Shown: positions 15,475 to 24,650 of the stretch, piece by piece
How positions within the stretch are numbered: the stretch's first letter is position 1
How the letters are laid out: every line of letters begins with the position of its first letter
Assembly (NCBI GenBank): GCA_009909085.1
Contig: JAAANX010000035.1
Coordinates: forward strand, 1-40,331
Reading direction: 5' to 3'
From: Cyanobacteria bacterium GSL.Bin1
GTDB taxonomy: Bacteria > Cyanobacteriota > Cyanobacteriia > Cyanobacteriales > Rubidibacteraceae
DNA: 40,331 bases
Translations under genes and position numbers: made by a program
Notes under the pieces: model-generated
Database searches by the model: none
Told to the model about the DNA's origin: nothing
Seen by the model: the letters and a program-made list of their open reading frames with translations, nothing else

Positions 15475-15906
15475 CAGGATTTGGACAGTTTAATCTCGCG
15501 GTAAAATGGAAACGAAAATATCGAGGGAAAGTGGAGAAAGAGCCGTGGTATCTGCTGACCAACTTATCCGATTTGTCTTCCACGATTAAGGCTTACCACA
15601 AGCGGATGGGCATTGAAGCGATGTTTAAGGATTGTAAAACTGGAGGCTATAACTTGGAAGGCTCTTCCGCTTCCATTGAACGCTTAACTAATTTGGTTTT
15701 ACTCATTGCTATCGCCTATACCCTTTCCACTCTCAAAGGACAATCTCTTCTCAGAAAAGGTGAGGGGCTGTCCTCGGAATCGCATTCCGAGGCTTGTAAG
15801 CCCCGTCCAAGATTGGGTGGAGAAATTGATGAGGTTAAATCGGAATAAGTTGCCTTTTTATCAAAGGGGGCTAAGAGCCATGGAACTCATACAACAAGGG
15901 CTTTAG
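15475..15906 (+). pseudogene. IS4-family transposase fragment
   Basis: It reads FGQFNLAVKWKRKYRGKVEK, then EPWYLLTNLSDLSSTIKAYH, KRMGIEAMFKDCKTGGYNLE (the YREK-like catalytic Glu region) and LTNLVLLIAIAYTLSTLKGQ. A 43-nt palindromic insertion at 15762-15804 breaks it; the protein then resumes as VQDWVEKLMRLNRNKLPFYQ to the stop at 15904. The N-terminal half is missing. Confidence 0.85.
15762..15804. repeat. 43-nt palindromic insertion in the IS4 transposase
   Basis: Outer GGGGCT (15764-15769) and AGCCCC (15799-15804); inner hairpin CCTCGGAAT-CGC-ATTCCGAGG (15772-15792) followed by CTTG. Deleting 15762-15804 joins AAAGGT to GTCCAAGAT and restores the frame RKGVQDWVEKL. Confidence 0.8.
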
Positions 15907-16061
15907 CCTCCTTGTCACCCCGTGAGGCGCGTAGGTCTCCAGACCGAGCCGTAGGCATCGCTGTTTGAGTAGAGCAATCAACTTTTGAGGGCGCGATCGC
16001 TGTTACATGGTCAAGAAAAATTGAGAGGAAGCGCGATCGCTGTAACCAGAGTAGTTTTATG

Positions 16062-16081
16062 AAGAGCGCGATCGCGCTCTT
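16062..16081. repeat. 20-bp perfect palindrome centred on HIP1
   Basis: AAGAGCGCGATCGCGCTCTT, with two GCGCGATCGCTGT motifs just upstream (about 15990 and 16031). It lies in the 240-bp gap between the IS4 fragment and the DUF3288 gene, in which nothing else is recognisable. Confidence 0.7.
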
Positions 16082-16145
16082 TGATTCGGTGTCAGAGGCA
16101 ATCACTGTTGTACCAGCAATCAAGCAACTGCAATTTCCAGATCAA

Positions 16146-16430
16146 CTAACTCCAATCTTCTTCTTCATCTCTCCCGGCATGATAAACTTTTCTTTTATGG
16201 TGAATTTGACGAGTTTTTTCAAAGAGAGCTTCTTCCGTTAAATTCCATTGTTGTAAGAGTAAATCTAAATCTTGTTGTAAGGACTTAGCGCCGGGAAAAT
16301 TTTGATAACGAATGCGCAAGCGAGCCAGTTCTGCTAAATTATGATCAGTAATATCTTCTTGAAAAAGCTGTTCAATAATAGCTCGATCTTGCTTTTCTCG
16401 TGGGTGTTTTTGTTCTGGAATTTGAGTCAT
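16146..16430 (-). CDS. DUF3288-like small cyanobacterial protein
   Basis: A 94-residue hydrophilic protein with EKQDRAIIEQLFQEDITDHN and LAELARLRIRYQNFPGAK, then LQQDLDLLLQQWNLTEEALFEKTR. The NLAELARLRIRY block is what I associate with DUF3288, a cyanobacterial family without a known role. No membrane segment is present. It is divergent from the PfkB kinase with only a dozen bases between starts. Confidence 0.7.
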   Translation of the reverse strand: MTQIPEQKHPREKQDRAIIEQLFQEDITDHNLAELARLRIRYQNFPGAKSLQQDLDLLLQQWNLTEEALFEKTRQIHHKRKVYHAGRDEEEDWS

Positions 16431-16444
16431 TTTTCTAGCCGTTG

Positions 16445-17311
16445 ATGATGTCTAAATGTGGTTTATTTGTGGGGATCACAACCCTTGATATAATTTATCT
16501 GGCGCCGCACCTCCCAGAAGCCAATGAAAAATTGAGTGCTCTTGATAGTACCCTCTCTGCAGGCGGACCTGCCACTAATGCTAGTGTCGCTTTTAGTTAT
16601 TTAGGGAATCACTCGCGGCTGTTATCTGTATTAGGAAATCATCCCATTATCCATTTAATTACAACTGATTTAGACCAGCAACAAATTGAACATCAAGACT
16701 TACAACCTCGGTGGGAACAAACACCGCCCACATCATCAATTATTGTTACGCAAGCGAGCGGCGATCGCGCCGTTATTTCTTTAAATGCCGTCCGTTGTCA
16801 AGCCGCTCCCAATCAGATTCCAGAAGATATCTTATCAGATATTGATTTAGTTTTAATTGATGGTCACCAGATGGCAGTCAGTGCTGTCATTGCTCAACAA
16901 GCCCAGGCAAAAAAGATTCCGGTTGTAGTTGATGGTGGAAGCTGGAAATCAGGATTTGAAACCGTACTCGGTCATACCGACTATGCGATTTGTTCGGCAA
17001 ATTTTTACCCGCCCAATTGTCAAACGCAAACGGATGTTTTTAACTACCTCAAACAAATGGGCATTCCTTATTCTGCCATTACCCAAGGCGAGCAGCCCAT
17101 TCTTTATCAAACTCCTGAACATACCGGAAAAATTACGATTCCTAAAATTGCTGCTGTCGATACCTTAGGCGCTGGCGATATTTTTCATGGTGCATTTTGC
17201 CACTATATTTTACAAGCAGAATTTGAGAGCGCGATCGCGTCAGCTGGAAAAATTGCAGCGCAAGCGTGTCAGTCTTTTGGCACGAGAAATTGGATGAAAA
17301 GTAATCATTAG
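16445..17311 (+). CDS. PfkB-family carbohydrate kinase
   Basis: About 288 residues starting GLFVGITTLDIIYLAP, then LSAGGPATNASVAFSYLG, the PfkB signature 1 (GGxxxN) near 39-44. The catalytic signature 2, AVDTLGAGDIFHGAF, lies near 237-251 and holds the base Asp of the anion hole GAGD. The fold suits ribokinase, fructokinase or adenosine-like kinases; the sugar cannot be told. The frame begins with TTG at 16442, but ATG 16445 or 16448 is more likely. It sits upstream of, and convergent with, an alpha-mannosidase gene, which may hint at sugar salvage. Confidence 0.9.
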   Translation: MMSKCGLFVGITTLDIIYLAPHLPEANEKLSALDSTLSAGGPATNASVAFSYLGNHSRLLSVLGNHPIIHLITTDLDQQQIEHQDLQPRWEQTPPTSSIIVTQASGDRAVISLNAVRCQAAPNQIPEDILSDIDLVLIDGHQMAVSAVIAQQAQAKKIPVVVDGGSWKSGFETVLGHTDYAICSANFYPPNCQTQTDVFNYLKQMGIPYSAITQGEQPILYQTPEHTGKITIPKIAAVDTLGAGDIFHGAFCHYILQAEFESAIASAGKIAAQACQSFGTRNWMKSNH

Positions 17312-17475
17312 GACTTGGAAGATTTTTCGTAACAGGGTAAATGCATCTTAATTTTACCTACAATTTGGTCGAATAAAAGGCTATCTATTTTTGACCCAGT
17401 TGGTTGGTCTTGTAATTCATTGATGGCTAAAGGTTTCCAAAATTCAGTAAAAGCTCCAGGAAAACAGAATAATTC
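17308..17475 (-). pseudogene. Short unidentified relic
   Basis: The minus strand gives an open stretch FPGAFTEFWKPLAINELQDQ then SKIDSLLFDQIVGKIKMHL ending at a TAA that overlaps the kinase stop. There is no start in frame; another frame upstream begins MLIENYSVFLEL. The peptide looks protein-like but I cannot assign it. It may be the decayed end of a lost gene. Confidence 0.3.
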
Positions 17476-17520
17476 TCAATTAACATCCCACTTTTTAGAA
17501 GAGAGTTTTCTTCAAAACTT

Positions 17521-20277
17521 TTAAAACGCCCTCTGAGTCACTTTGTCCCGCAATAAAAAGGTTTTGATTTGATAAGCTTGAAGAGAGACCGCAAACTGAT
17601 TATTTTCCATCTCATAGTAATGGTTTTCCTGCCAAGTTTCTAAAAAGTTGGTCTCACAGTAAGCATGAGTAGGAAAGCCAAACTGGATTGTTCCGGTTTG
17701 TTCCTCTGAACTTTGATTATACAAGCGCAACACCAGTGTTCCTTGTTCATCTGCCGGTTTCAAGGCTGATAAAATTATTTCCGGATTATCAATGGCGCAG
17801 AGAGAACCGCAACGCGCTAATTCTCCCACAGCATTGAGATAAGGTAAGTAAGGCATTTCTCGCACCCAAGCCGGATGAGAAAATTCACGGGCATAACGGA
17901 TTATTTTTGATTGAGGCAAGTCTGCAATGCCATACGCCAATTCTGCACTCAGTTTCCGTTGACATTGGGCGCCTGGGGTAGGAACAGAAGGTCCCGCTTG
18001 ACAAGGGCGAATGCGACCTTTCCCGACGGAGAGATCACCCACGGCACGATGTAAAGTAATCGCCACTTGCTCTCCCATTACTTCATATTCGGGTAAGCCC
18101 TGGTTGGCTACCCAAACTTGATAATCATCCCCAGAAAAGAGAATAAAATCGCCTTGGTGATGCGTTGGATAATCTAATTCTCCAGGGTAAGTTTGATACC
18201 GTTCGGGGTCGCTTTCTGGGGTGCGTAAAGCTGGTTTTTCACGTGAAACGAGGCGAAAATGTCCATCAGCTAGAGATTCCTTTGTGGAGAAGCCTAAAGG
18301 AAGGACAGCGCGTAATCGTCCATTCTCAGCCGTATTTTCATAGTGAATGGTAATTCCCACTGCAGCGTGCGGCGTCAGGGTGAGATCAACTGTTATGTTG
18401 AGCGTCGTTTCGCCAAAAATCCCTTTTTCTCCACTGTACCCTTTCGGAACGGTTAGCTGATAGCTTAAGCGTAAGGTATCTGTTTTCTGGGGATGAAGGG
18501 TTGCGGTTTTCAATGTTCCCCAAACAGGTTGAAATTCGGGAACTGGACTAAAGGAATAAGTATCCCCGCCATCCAATTGATATTCCAACTGGAGAAAGTC
18601 CGAGAAAGTCGTTTGTGTCGCTTTTTCTGTCGAGCGTTCCCCGGAATCCAATTCCGGGGCTTGCGCTCGACCGCATTCCGCGGTGAGGATAACTTGCTGA
18701 TCTTTGATGGCAAGCCAATAGCGTTCGTTTTCTAAAACTAAGGGTTGGTCGGGAGGGGTTTCTGGTAAGGGTTGATGATCTTGGTAAATATGAACCAGTT
18801 GATAGCCTAAGGGGGGAAGGGTAATCGAGAAAGCAATATCATAGCGTCGTCCCCAAGTGGTTTCTAGGTAGCGCGATCGCGCTCTCGGGGCTTCCGTATG
18901 CAGTACACTAATTTTAATGGGTTTGCCGTGACCCTCACAGCCCGCTAAAGCCAAAGGCGGTAAGGGGTCTCCCCATTCTCCATCGGGGTTGGGAAAATAG
19001 ATCGAGGTTTCCACTTGATAAGTCGCTTCCCAAGGATGGGAGTTAAAAACAAAAACATCTGTCGTGTATTCTCCTGTGTGTTGGGGTGGAACAAACCCCT
19101 GTTTTAATAGGCTTTCCAATTGTTCCACTAACATCGCGTCTCCCAACTGTTCAATTTGACGAAAGCGAAACTCATCATCGTCATGAACCCCATCCACACT
19201 ACAGCCACAGATATCATCATGGGGATGGTTTTTCAGGAGTAGCCGCCACGCTTGTTCTAAAAACGGACGAACATCATCTCCGAAGCCAAAACTTTCTAGC
19301 CAGGCACTGATCGGTTCCACATAGCGCGATAATAATCGTTGCGCGGCATGATTCTGTTGCTTGAGATACATGCGCGTGGAATAAACACTGGCCAAAATGG
19401 GCTGGTCGGCATTGCCAATGAGATCGCCTTGGTAAGTTTCGTGAGACTGATTTTCTGCTTGAATCGCTGCAATAAATTCAGGAATCGTTCCTTGCGTTAA
19501 TTCAATTCCTGCTACTGTTTCATTTAATTTTGATAATAATTCTGGGATTTCTTTTTGCACTGGCATATGATCAAAGCCATTACTCAATAAAAGCGTTTTT
19601 TCTCCTTGTAAAGGCAGCATTGTTTCTAATACTTGTTCGGTTTGTTTCTTTGCTAGATTTAAATTGGCTTCATGTCCTTCAAACCGTCCAAAAACACTAG
19701 GGTGACCTAATGCCCCAACGGGGAAATAACCTTCCCGTTGATAGATCGCTAAAACGCTTGAATGATCAGGGGCTTGCCAATTAAAAATTGCTCCATGAGT
19801 GGCTTTTGTTTCTGCATCCAAACCCCGCATAAAAATATAACTATCAATCTCAAATCCCCTTAAAATTTGCGGCATTTGGGCAAAGTGTCCAAAGGGATCG
19901 GGAAGATAACCCACCGCCATATAATTCCCGAATTTTTGACACCATTTTCGTCCAACTTGTAAGTTGCGGATCACGGCTTCGCCACTGACTAAAAATAAAT
20001 CGGGCATAGTGTACCAAGGACCAATTAAAATCCGACCCGATTGAATTAAACTTTTAAGACGAGTTTCTTTTTCAGGTTTAATTTCGAGATAATCTTCTAA
20101 GAGAACCGTTTGCCCATCTAGGGTAAAAAAACGAAATGCTGCATCACTTTCTAGGAGATCAATTAACTCATCAATCATCCGCACGAGTCGATAACGAAAC
20201 GATTGAAATGGAAGATACCAAGCGCGATCCCAGTGGGTATGAGCAACGACAATGCCTTGAATTGTTTTAGTTTTCAT
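17521..20277 (-). CDS. Glycoside hydrolase family 38 alpha-mannosidase
   Basis: A 918-residue enzyme. VAHTHWDRAWYLPF at 11-24 contains the zinc ligands His13 and Asp17 of the GH38 HxHWD motif; GYLPDPFGHFAQMPQ at 123-137 contains the nucleophile Asp127; LLKNHPHDDICGCSVDGVHDDD near 338-359 supplies further zinc and substrate residues. The C-terminal half is the usual beta-sandwich. It hydrolyses alpha-mannosides, here as a cytosolic enzyme because no signal peptide is seen. A palindromic element (18629-18683) is embedded in the frame and encodes ECGRAQAPELDSGERSTE, in a variable region of the C-terminal half, without breaking it. Confidence 0.92.
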   Translation of the reverse strand: MKTKTIQGIVVAHTHWDRAWYLPFQSFRYRLVRMIDELIDLLESDAAFRFFTLDGQTVLLEDYLEIKPEKETRLKSLIQSGRILIGPWYTMPDLFLVSGEAVIRNLQVGRKWCQKFGNYMAVGYLPDPFGHFAQMPQILRGFEIDSYIFMRGLDAETKATHGAIFNWQAPDHSSVLAIYQREGYFPVGALGHPSVFGRFEGHEANLNLAKKQTEQVLETMLPLQGEKTLLLSNGFDHMPVQKEIPELLSKLNETVAGIELTQGTIPEFIAAIQAENQSHETYQGDLIGNADQPILASVYSTRMYLKQQNHAAQRLLSRYVEPISAWLESFGFGDDVRPFLEQAWRLLLKNHPHDDICGCSVDGVHDDDEFRFRQIEQLGDAMLVEQLESLLKQGFVPPQHTGEYTTDVFVFNSHPWEATYQVETSIYFPNPDGEWGDPLPPLALAGCEGHGKPIKISVLHTEAPRARSRYLETTWGRRYDIAFSITLPPLGYQLVHIYQDHQPLPETPPDQPLVLENERYWLAIKDQQVILTAECGRAQAPELDSGERSTEKATQTTFSDFLQLEYQLDGGDTYSFSPVPEFQPVWGTLKTATLHPQKTDTLRLSYQLTVPKGYSGEKGIFGETTLNITVDLTLTPHAAVGITIHYENTAENGRLRAVLPLGFSTKESLADGHFRLVSREKPALRTPESDPERYQTYPGELDYPTHHQGDFILFSGDDYQVWVANQGLPEYEVMGEQVAITLHRAVGDLSVGKGRIRPCQAGPSVPTPGAQCQRKLSAELAYGIADLPQSKIIRYAREFSHPAWVREMPYLPYLNAVGELARCGSLCAIDNPEIILSALKPADEQGTLVLRLYNQSSEEQTGTIQFGFPTHAYCETNFLETWQENHYYEMENNQFAVSLQAYQIKTFLLRDKVTQRAF
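18629..18683. repeat. Palindromic element within the alpha-mannosidase reading frame
   Basis: GTCGAGCG (18629-18636) pairs with CGCTCGAC (18664-18671) around the hairpin CCCCGGAAT-CCA-ATTCCGGGG and a CTTG, followed by CGC-ATTC-CGCGG. It shares the CGGAAT-N3-ATTCCG...CTTG plan with 15762-15804. Confidence 0.75.
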
Positions 20278-20420
20278 ATAAGTTGGATTGGAAGAAGGTA
20301 AACTGATAATAGAGTCTCTTGTTTGAGTTTCAAGCCAATGTTAACTTACCAATTTATCTTAGATTAAATGCAAGTTCTCGCATTCAAATTATTCCTGATA
20401 TAGCTGCATCTCGACATTAA

Positions 20421-20915
20421 CTAAATAAAAGGACTGGCTTGAAGAACTGAAATAAAAATCCAGATGCTAAGACTGGCAATGCCAATAATAATTAAAGCGA
20501 GTCCAACCAGTAAAGCCACTAAAAATACCCAGTCTGTTTTCTCTCGCGTTTCGGAAGAAGCAAGGTTTTGTTCTAACAAAGTTGTATTCTTTGCATTGGC
20601 TTTCCAAAAAACATCAAAAATATCCCCTAAGCCTGGAATTAACCCTAAAACGGTTTCTAAAATAATATTAAAAACCATGCGTCCCAATGTAGCCCGAGAA
20701 CTCCCTAAACGCGCCGCTTCAAACACAATGTATCCTGATAAAAATGCCCCTAAATAGTCTCCCATCCCTGGAAATAAACCCAGGAGTGGGTCAACGCCAA
20801 CCCGGTAAGAGGTACCCGGGATGGTAATTGCATTATCGAGAAACCGGCTCAAACGGCGCACTCGTGTTAAAGCTGGATCACGGTTTTGGGAATTACGTTT
20901 GACGTCTTGACGCAT
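20421..20915 (-). CDS. DUF4112 membrane protein
   Basis: A 164-residue protein. The N-terminal half carries the DUF4112 signature: LDNAITIPGTSYRVGVDPLL, GLFPGMGDYLGAFLSGYIV and LGLIPGLGDIFDVFWKANAK, two paired PGxGD turns. The C-terminus has one strong hydrophobic helix (VFLVALLVGLALIIIGIASL). It is a probable inner-membrane protein of unknown role. Its start faces the tRNA-Cys gene 41 bases away. Confidence 0.88.
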   Translation of the reverse strand: MRQDVKRNSQNRDPALTRVRRLSRFLDNAITIPGTSYRVGVDPLLGLFPGMGDYLGAFLSGYIVFEAARLGSSRATLGRMVFNIILETVLGLIPGLGDIFDVFWKANAKNTTLLEQNLASSETREKTDWVFLVALLVGLALIIIGIASLSIWIFISVLQASPFI

Positions 20916-20955
20916 TTTGTTAATCGTTTGATATAATTAAATTCCAGTATGATGT

Positions 20956-21026
20956 GGCGGCATAGCCAAGCGGTAAGGCAGGGGCCTGCAAAGCCTTTAT
21001 CCCCAGTTCGAATCTGGGTGCCGCCT
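20956..21026 (+). tRNA. tRNA-Cys (GCA)
   Basis: Acceptor GGCGGCA (20956-20962) pairs with TGCCGCC (21019-21025); discriminator T. D-arm GCC-AAGCGGTAA-GGC; anticodon stem GGGGC/GCCTT with loop CTGCAAA, anticodon GCA at 20988-20990; T-arm CCCAG-TTCGAAT-CTGGG. CCA is not encoded. Confidence 0.97.
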
Positions 21027-21060
21027 TTTGATAAAGGTTGAGTAGCAATGGAGTTGGCTT

Positions 21061-22086
21061 TTATTCTAATCCCGTTACTTCCCCACTGCCAGTAACCACT
21101 TCGCCAATTTCATAGGCAGAGAAATGGCAGTCATTAAAGAAGCTGATTATCTCATCCGCGATCGCGCTCGGAACAATCACGACAAAGCCAATGCCCATAT
21201 TAAAGGTGTTATAAAGGGTTTTTGAGCTCAAATTCCCCCTTTGGGCCAACCAAGAAAAAATCGGCGGCACTGGCCATGTTTTGGGATCGAGCTGAACGGA
21301 TTGCTCGCCACTTAAGCATCGAGGAAGATTTTCCGGCAATCCGCCACCGGTAATGTGCGCCATGCCATGAATATTGTAGCCAGCGCGCAGCGCTGCTAAA
21401 ACCGGTTCCACATAGATTTGTGTGGGTGTCAGCACAATTTCTCCCAAAGATTTTTCTCCAAATTCAAGAAACTGATCGGACCAGTTGATCCCTTGATCGG
21501 CGACGATTTTTCGCACCAGACTAAAGCCATTACTATGTAACCCTTGACTGGCTAAACCAATCGCGCGATCGCCCACTTGGACTTGAGAACCATCTAATAA
21601 TCGACTTTTCTCCACAATCCCCACACAAAAGCCGGCTAAATCGTATTCGCCACCTTGATAAAATCCGGGCATTTCCGCAGTTTCTCCTCCCAGCAGCGCA
21701 CAACCACTGGCTTGACACCCGGCACTCATTCCTGCCACTACTGCTGTCAATTGTTCTGGTTCCAGTTTCCCGGTTGCAATATAGTCCAGAAAAAAAAGCG
21801 GTTCTGCCCCTGAGGTCAAAATATCATTGACACACATCGCCACTAAGTCAACCCCCACTGTATTGTGGCGATTAATTGCGTGAGCAATTTTAAGTTTAGT
21901 GCCAACACCATCCGTTCCAGAAACCAACACGGGTTCCTGATAACCTGTAGGAAGTTGAAAATAGCCACTAAAGCTTCCTAACCCACTTAAAACTTCTTTG
22001 CGATGAGTTTTCTCGACTAAAGCAGTAATTTGCTCCACAAATGACCGTCCTGCTTCAATATTGACTCCTGCTTGTTGATAATCCAT
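21061..22086 (-). CDS. purM: Phosphoribosylformylglycinamidine cyclo-ligase (AIR synthetase)
   Basis: A 341-residue protein starting [20 protein letters not shown]. It has [14 protein letters not shown] near 57-70, [25 protein letters not shown], the hallmark NDI/GAxPLFFLDY, [14 protein letters not shown] and [14 protein letters not shown]. It catalyses the ATP-dependent closure of FGAM to AIR, step five of purine synthesis, as a dimer. The length is typical of the family. It is monocistronic here, convergent with the tRNA. Confidence 0.97.
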   Translation of the reverse strand: MDYQQAGVNIEAGRSFVEQITALVEKTHRKEVLSGLGSFSGYFQLPTGYQEPVLVSGTDGVGTKLKIAHAINRHNTVGVDLVAMCVNDILTSGAEPLFFLDYIATGKLEPEQLTAVVAGMSAGCQASGCALLGGETAEMPGFYQGGEYDLAGFCVGIVEKSRLLDGSQVQVGDRAIGLASQGLHSNGFSLVRKIVADQGINWSDQFLEFGEKSLGEIVLTPTQIYVEPVLAALRAGYNIHGMAHITGGGLPENLPRCLSGEQSVQLDPKTWPVPPIFSWLAQRGNLSSKTLYNTFNMGIGFVVIVPSAIADEIISFFNDCHFSAYEIGEVVTGSGEVTGLE

Positions 22087-22347
22087 AACTTGTTTTATTT
22101 GTAATATTTCTTTAGAATCATTAAAGTTGACTTGATTAAGTTTTTGTTAAAGAGAAATTGTTATGAAATTCTGCCCAATTTCTGGACCCATCTCACCTTA
22201 CCGAATCTTGGTCTGATTTTAGATCAGGGATAATAACTACGCAGTGCGGAAATCAATTTTCTCGTGCTGAAGGTAATTTTCCTAGTTCAATTACTGATTT
22301 ATTCGTCTAGATAGAGGAACTTTACCGCAATTAACTTTCAGAATTAA

Positions 22348-22917
22348 ATGAATGCTTCCAAAATTAAGCAAATACTGAGGAGTGTTGATAACTACATGAT
22401 GAACCATCAACTACGACAACTGCTAACAGTTACGTTATTAACCAGTGCTTTGAGTGCCGGCTTAGGTGGCAGGATAATGGCAGCTAAGACCCCAGCACGG
22501 CTTGACCAGAATCCAGCAAACCCAACTGCCGCTACAATCACTCCCAAGTCCCAGGATCAGATTCGAGAAAGCCAGCCACTCAATGGCAGCGCTTTCAAGT
22601 CAGAATCCCTGAAGAACCTGATTGCTCGGATGCAAGGAAAAGCCTCTTGGTATGGTCCAGGGTTTCACGGTCGTCGCACTGCTAATGGAGAACGCTTCAA
22701 TACTTGGGCTTATACAGCAGCGCATCGTAGTTTACCTTTTGGCACGAAAGTGAGAGTAACCAATCTCAGCAATGGTCAAGCAGTCGTTGTGCGAATTAAT
22801 GACCGGGGTCCCTACATTGGCGGTCGCGTGATTGATTTATCAAAAGCCGCAGCACAAGCCATTGGCATGATTCGTTCGGGGACCGCACCCGTTCGGATCG
22901 AAATTCTCGGGCGATAA
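22348..22917 (+). CDS. rlpA: RlpA-like septal ring lytic transglycosylase
   Basis: A 189-residue protein with an N-terminal signal ([20 protein letters not shown]) and a C-terminal double-psi beta-barrel: [40 protein letters not shown] and [19 protein letters not shown]. The His and Asp of [10 protein letters not shown] and NDRGP are the family's catalytic positions. No SPOR domain is present, so it is the short cyanobacterial form. It is exported and likely acts on denuded glycan strands. A downstream Met pair (residues 17-18) is an alternative start giving a more compact signal. Confidence 0.88.
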   Translation: MNASKIKQILRSVDNYMMNHQLRQLLTVTLLTSALSAGLGGRIMAAKTPARLDQNPANPTAATITPKSQDQIRESQPLNGSAFKSESLKNLIARMQGKASWYGPGFHGRRTANGERFNTWAYTAAHRSLPFGTKVRVTNLSNGQAVVVRINDRGPYIGGRVIDLSKAAAQAIGMIRSGTAPVRIEILGR

Positions 22918-22950
22918 CTCAAAATTGAGATAAGCTAAAACAGATGATAG

Positions 22951-22972
22951 CAGTGAGGCATCCGTCTCACTG
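22951..22972. promoter_or_regulatory. Hairpin between rlpA and panC/cmk
   Basis: CAGTGAG (22951-22957) and CTCACTG (22966-22972) pair perfectly around an 8-base loop. No T-run follows on either strand, so it is not a good intrinsic terminator; an RNA-stabilising or weak attenuating role is possible. Confidence 0.4.
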
Positions 22973-22999
22973 TTAACTGTGTTGAGAGAGGAAAAGGCG

Positions 23000-24559
23000 A
23001 TGCGTCTGTTTAGAACGATCGCGGGAGTGCGAACCCAACTCAAATCTGCATGGCAAACCAACAAAAATCTGGCTTTGGTTCCGACGATGGGAGCCTTACA
23101 CCTGGGTCATCTCAGTTTAATTGCGCAGGCAGTCACAGCCAATGATGTGGTGGTTGTCAGCATCTTTGTCAACCCTTTGCAATTTGAACCCGGTTCTGAT
23201 TTAGAACAATATCCTCGTCAACTGGAACAAGACTGTCAGTTATGTGAGGAAGCGGGCGTTGATATTGTCTTTGCGCCGACAGTGGAAGAATTATATCCTC
23301 AATTTTCCGGTGCGAGCGGAACCGAAACCCAAGAAAACATGACGCGAGTCGTTCCGCCACCGGCGATGATTGCTCCCCTGTGTGGCAAAAGTCGCCCTGG
23401 GCATTTTGAAGGGGTAGCAACCATCGTCACCAAACTTTTTAATATTATTCAGCCGACAACTGCTTATTTTGGCCAGAAAGATGCCCAACAGTTAGCCATT
23501 ATCCGGCGTCTAGTAGCAGATTTAAATTTGCCAGTGAAAATTCACACTTGTCCTATTGTTCGTGAGGAATCAGGGTTAGCCTATAGCTCTCGCAATCAGT
23601 ATCTCACGCCGGAAGAAAAAGAAAAAGCGCAAGGGATTTATCAGGGACTCCAACGCGCCCAACAAGCTTTTCAAGAGCAAAACGTCCGCACGGCCGAACA
23701 ACTCCTGCAATTATTACGTCAGGATGCACCATGGTCGGCATCTGACTTGGATTATACGGCGTTGGTCGATCCAGATACCTTACAACCCTTGCCAAAAGTA
23801 GAAAAAAAAGCCTTATTAGCCTTAGCCGTGTATGTGGGACAGACCAGACTGATTGATAATATACTGCTGCGCGATCGCGCCCCGATTATTGCCATTGATG
23901 GACCGGCTGGCGCTGGCAAATCAACGGTGACTCGGCGCGTCGCCTATGAACTCGGTTTATTACATCTCGATACCGGCGCCATGTACCGGGGCTTAACCTG
24001 GCTCGTGCTCAACTCCCAAATTGCTCTCGATGATGAAGCGGGAATTGCCGAATTAGTGTCGCAAGCAGACTTACAACTGGTCCTGAGTCGCGATCCGGAA
24101 ACGCCGGTGAAAGTGAGTGTCAATGGGAAAGATGTGACAAGAGCGATTCGGAGTTCTCTGGTTACTCGCAATGTTTCTGCCATTTCTGCTCAAAAAGCAG
24201 TGCGGGACAAATTACTTGAGCAACAACGGCAGTGGGGGGAAAAAGGCGGACTCGTTGCCGAAGGGCGCGATATTGGCACTCAGGTTTTCCCGGATGCGGA
24301 ATTGAAAATCTTTCTGACGGCTTCCGTGCGGGAACGGGCGCGACGACGACAAGAGGAACTCCTGACCCAAGGGCAGGATAATATCGATTTTGAGCAACTG
24401 CAGCAAGAAATTCAACAGCGAGATACCTATGATAGCGATCGCGCAATTGCCCCGCTGCGCAAAGCCCCTGATGCCCTGGAACTGATCACAGATGATTTCA
24501 CCATTGAAGAAGTGATTGCAAAAATTATCCGCCTTTATCGTGATCGCTTTCCAATCTAG
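23000..24559 (+). CDS. panC/cmk: Bifunctional pantoate-beta-alanine ligase / cytidylate kinase
   Basis: A fused protein of 519 residues from ATG 23000; a GTG at 22979 is in frame, but GAGAGGAAAAGG directly before 23000 marks the start. PanC occupies about 1-290 with VPTMGALHLGHLSLI (HLGH at 34-37), FEGVATIVTKLFNII and YFGQKDAQQL. Cmk follows from about 295 with the P-loop GPAGAGKS at 301-308, LGLLHLDTGAMYRGLTWL and LVAEGRDIGTQVFPDA. The first half makes pantothenate for CoA, the second phosphorylates (d)CMP. The fusion is a known cyanobacterial trait and the frame is intact across the junction. Confidence 0.97.
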   Translation: MRLFRTIAGVRTQLKSAWQTNKNLALVPTMGALHLGHLSLIAQAVTANDVVVVSIFVNPLQFEPGSDLEQYPRQLEQDCQLCEEAGVDIVFAPTVEELYPQFSGASGTETQENMTRVVPPPAMIAPLCGKSRPGHFEGVATIVTKLFNIIQPTTAYFGQKDAQQLAIIRRLVADLNLPVKIHTCPIVREESGLAYSSRNQYLTPEEKEKAQGIYQGLQRAQQAFQEQNVRTAEQLLQLLRQDAPWSASDLDYTALVDPDTLQPLPKVEKKALLALAVYVGQTRLIDNILLRDRAPIIAIDGPAGAGKSTVTRRVAYELGLLHLDTGAMYRGLTWLVLNSQIALDDEAGIAELVSQADLQLVLSRDPETPVKVSVNGKDVTRAIRSSLVTRNVSAISAQKAVRDKLLEQQRQWGEKGGLVAEGRDIGTQVFPDAELKIFLTASVRERARRRQEELLTQGQDNIDFEQLQQEIQQRDTYDSDRAIAPLRKAPDALELITDDFTIEEVIAKIIRLYRDRFPI

Positions 24560-24650
24560 TGAGAGCTCCCTCACTCCTTATCCTTTGTCCAATACTGACA
24601 GAGGAGGAGAGACCAATTGCTCATCGAGAAAACCTTGGTACCACCTGCGA

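Noticed and set aside
22951-22972. Intrinsic terminator between rlpA and panC/cmk
   Set aside because: The stem is good but there is no T-run on either strand; kept only as a hairpin.
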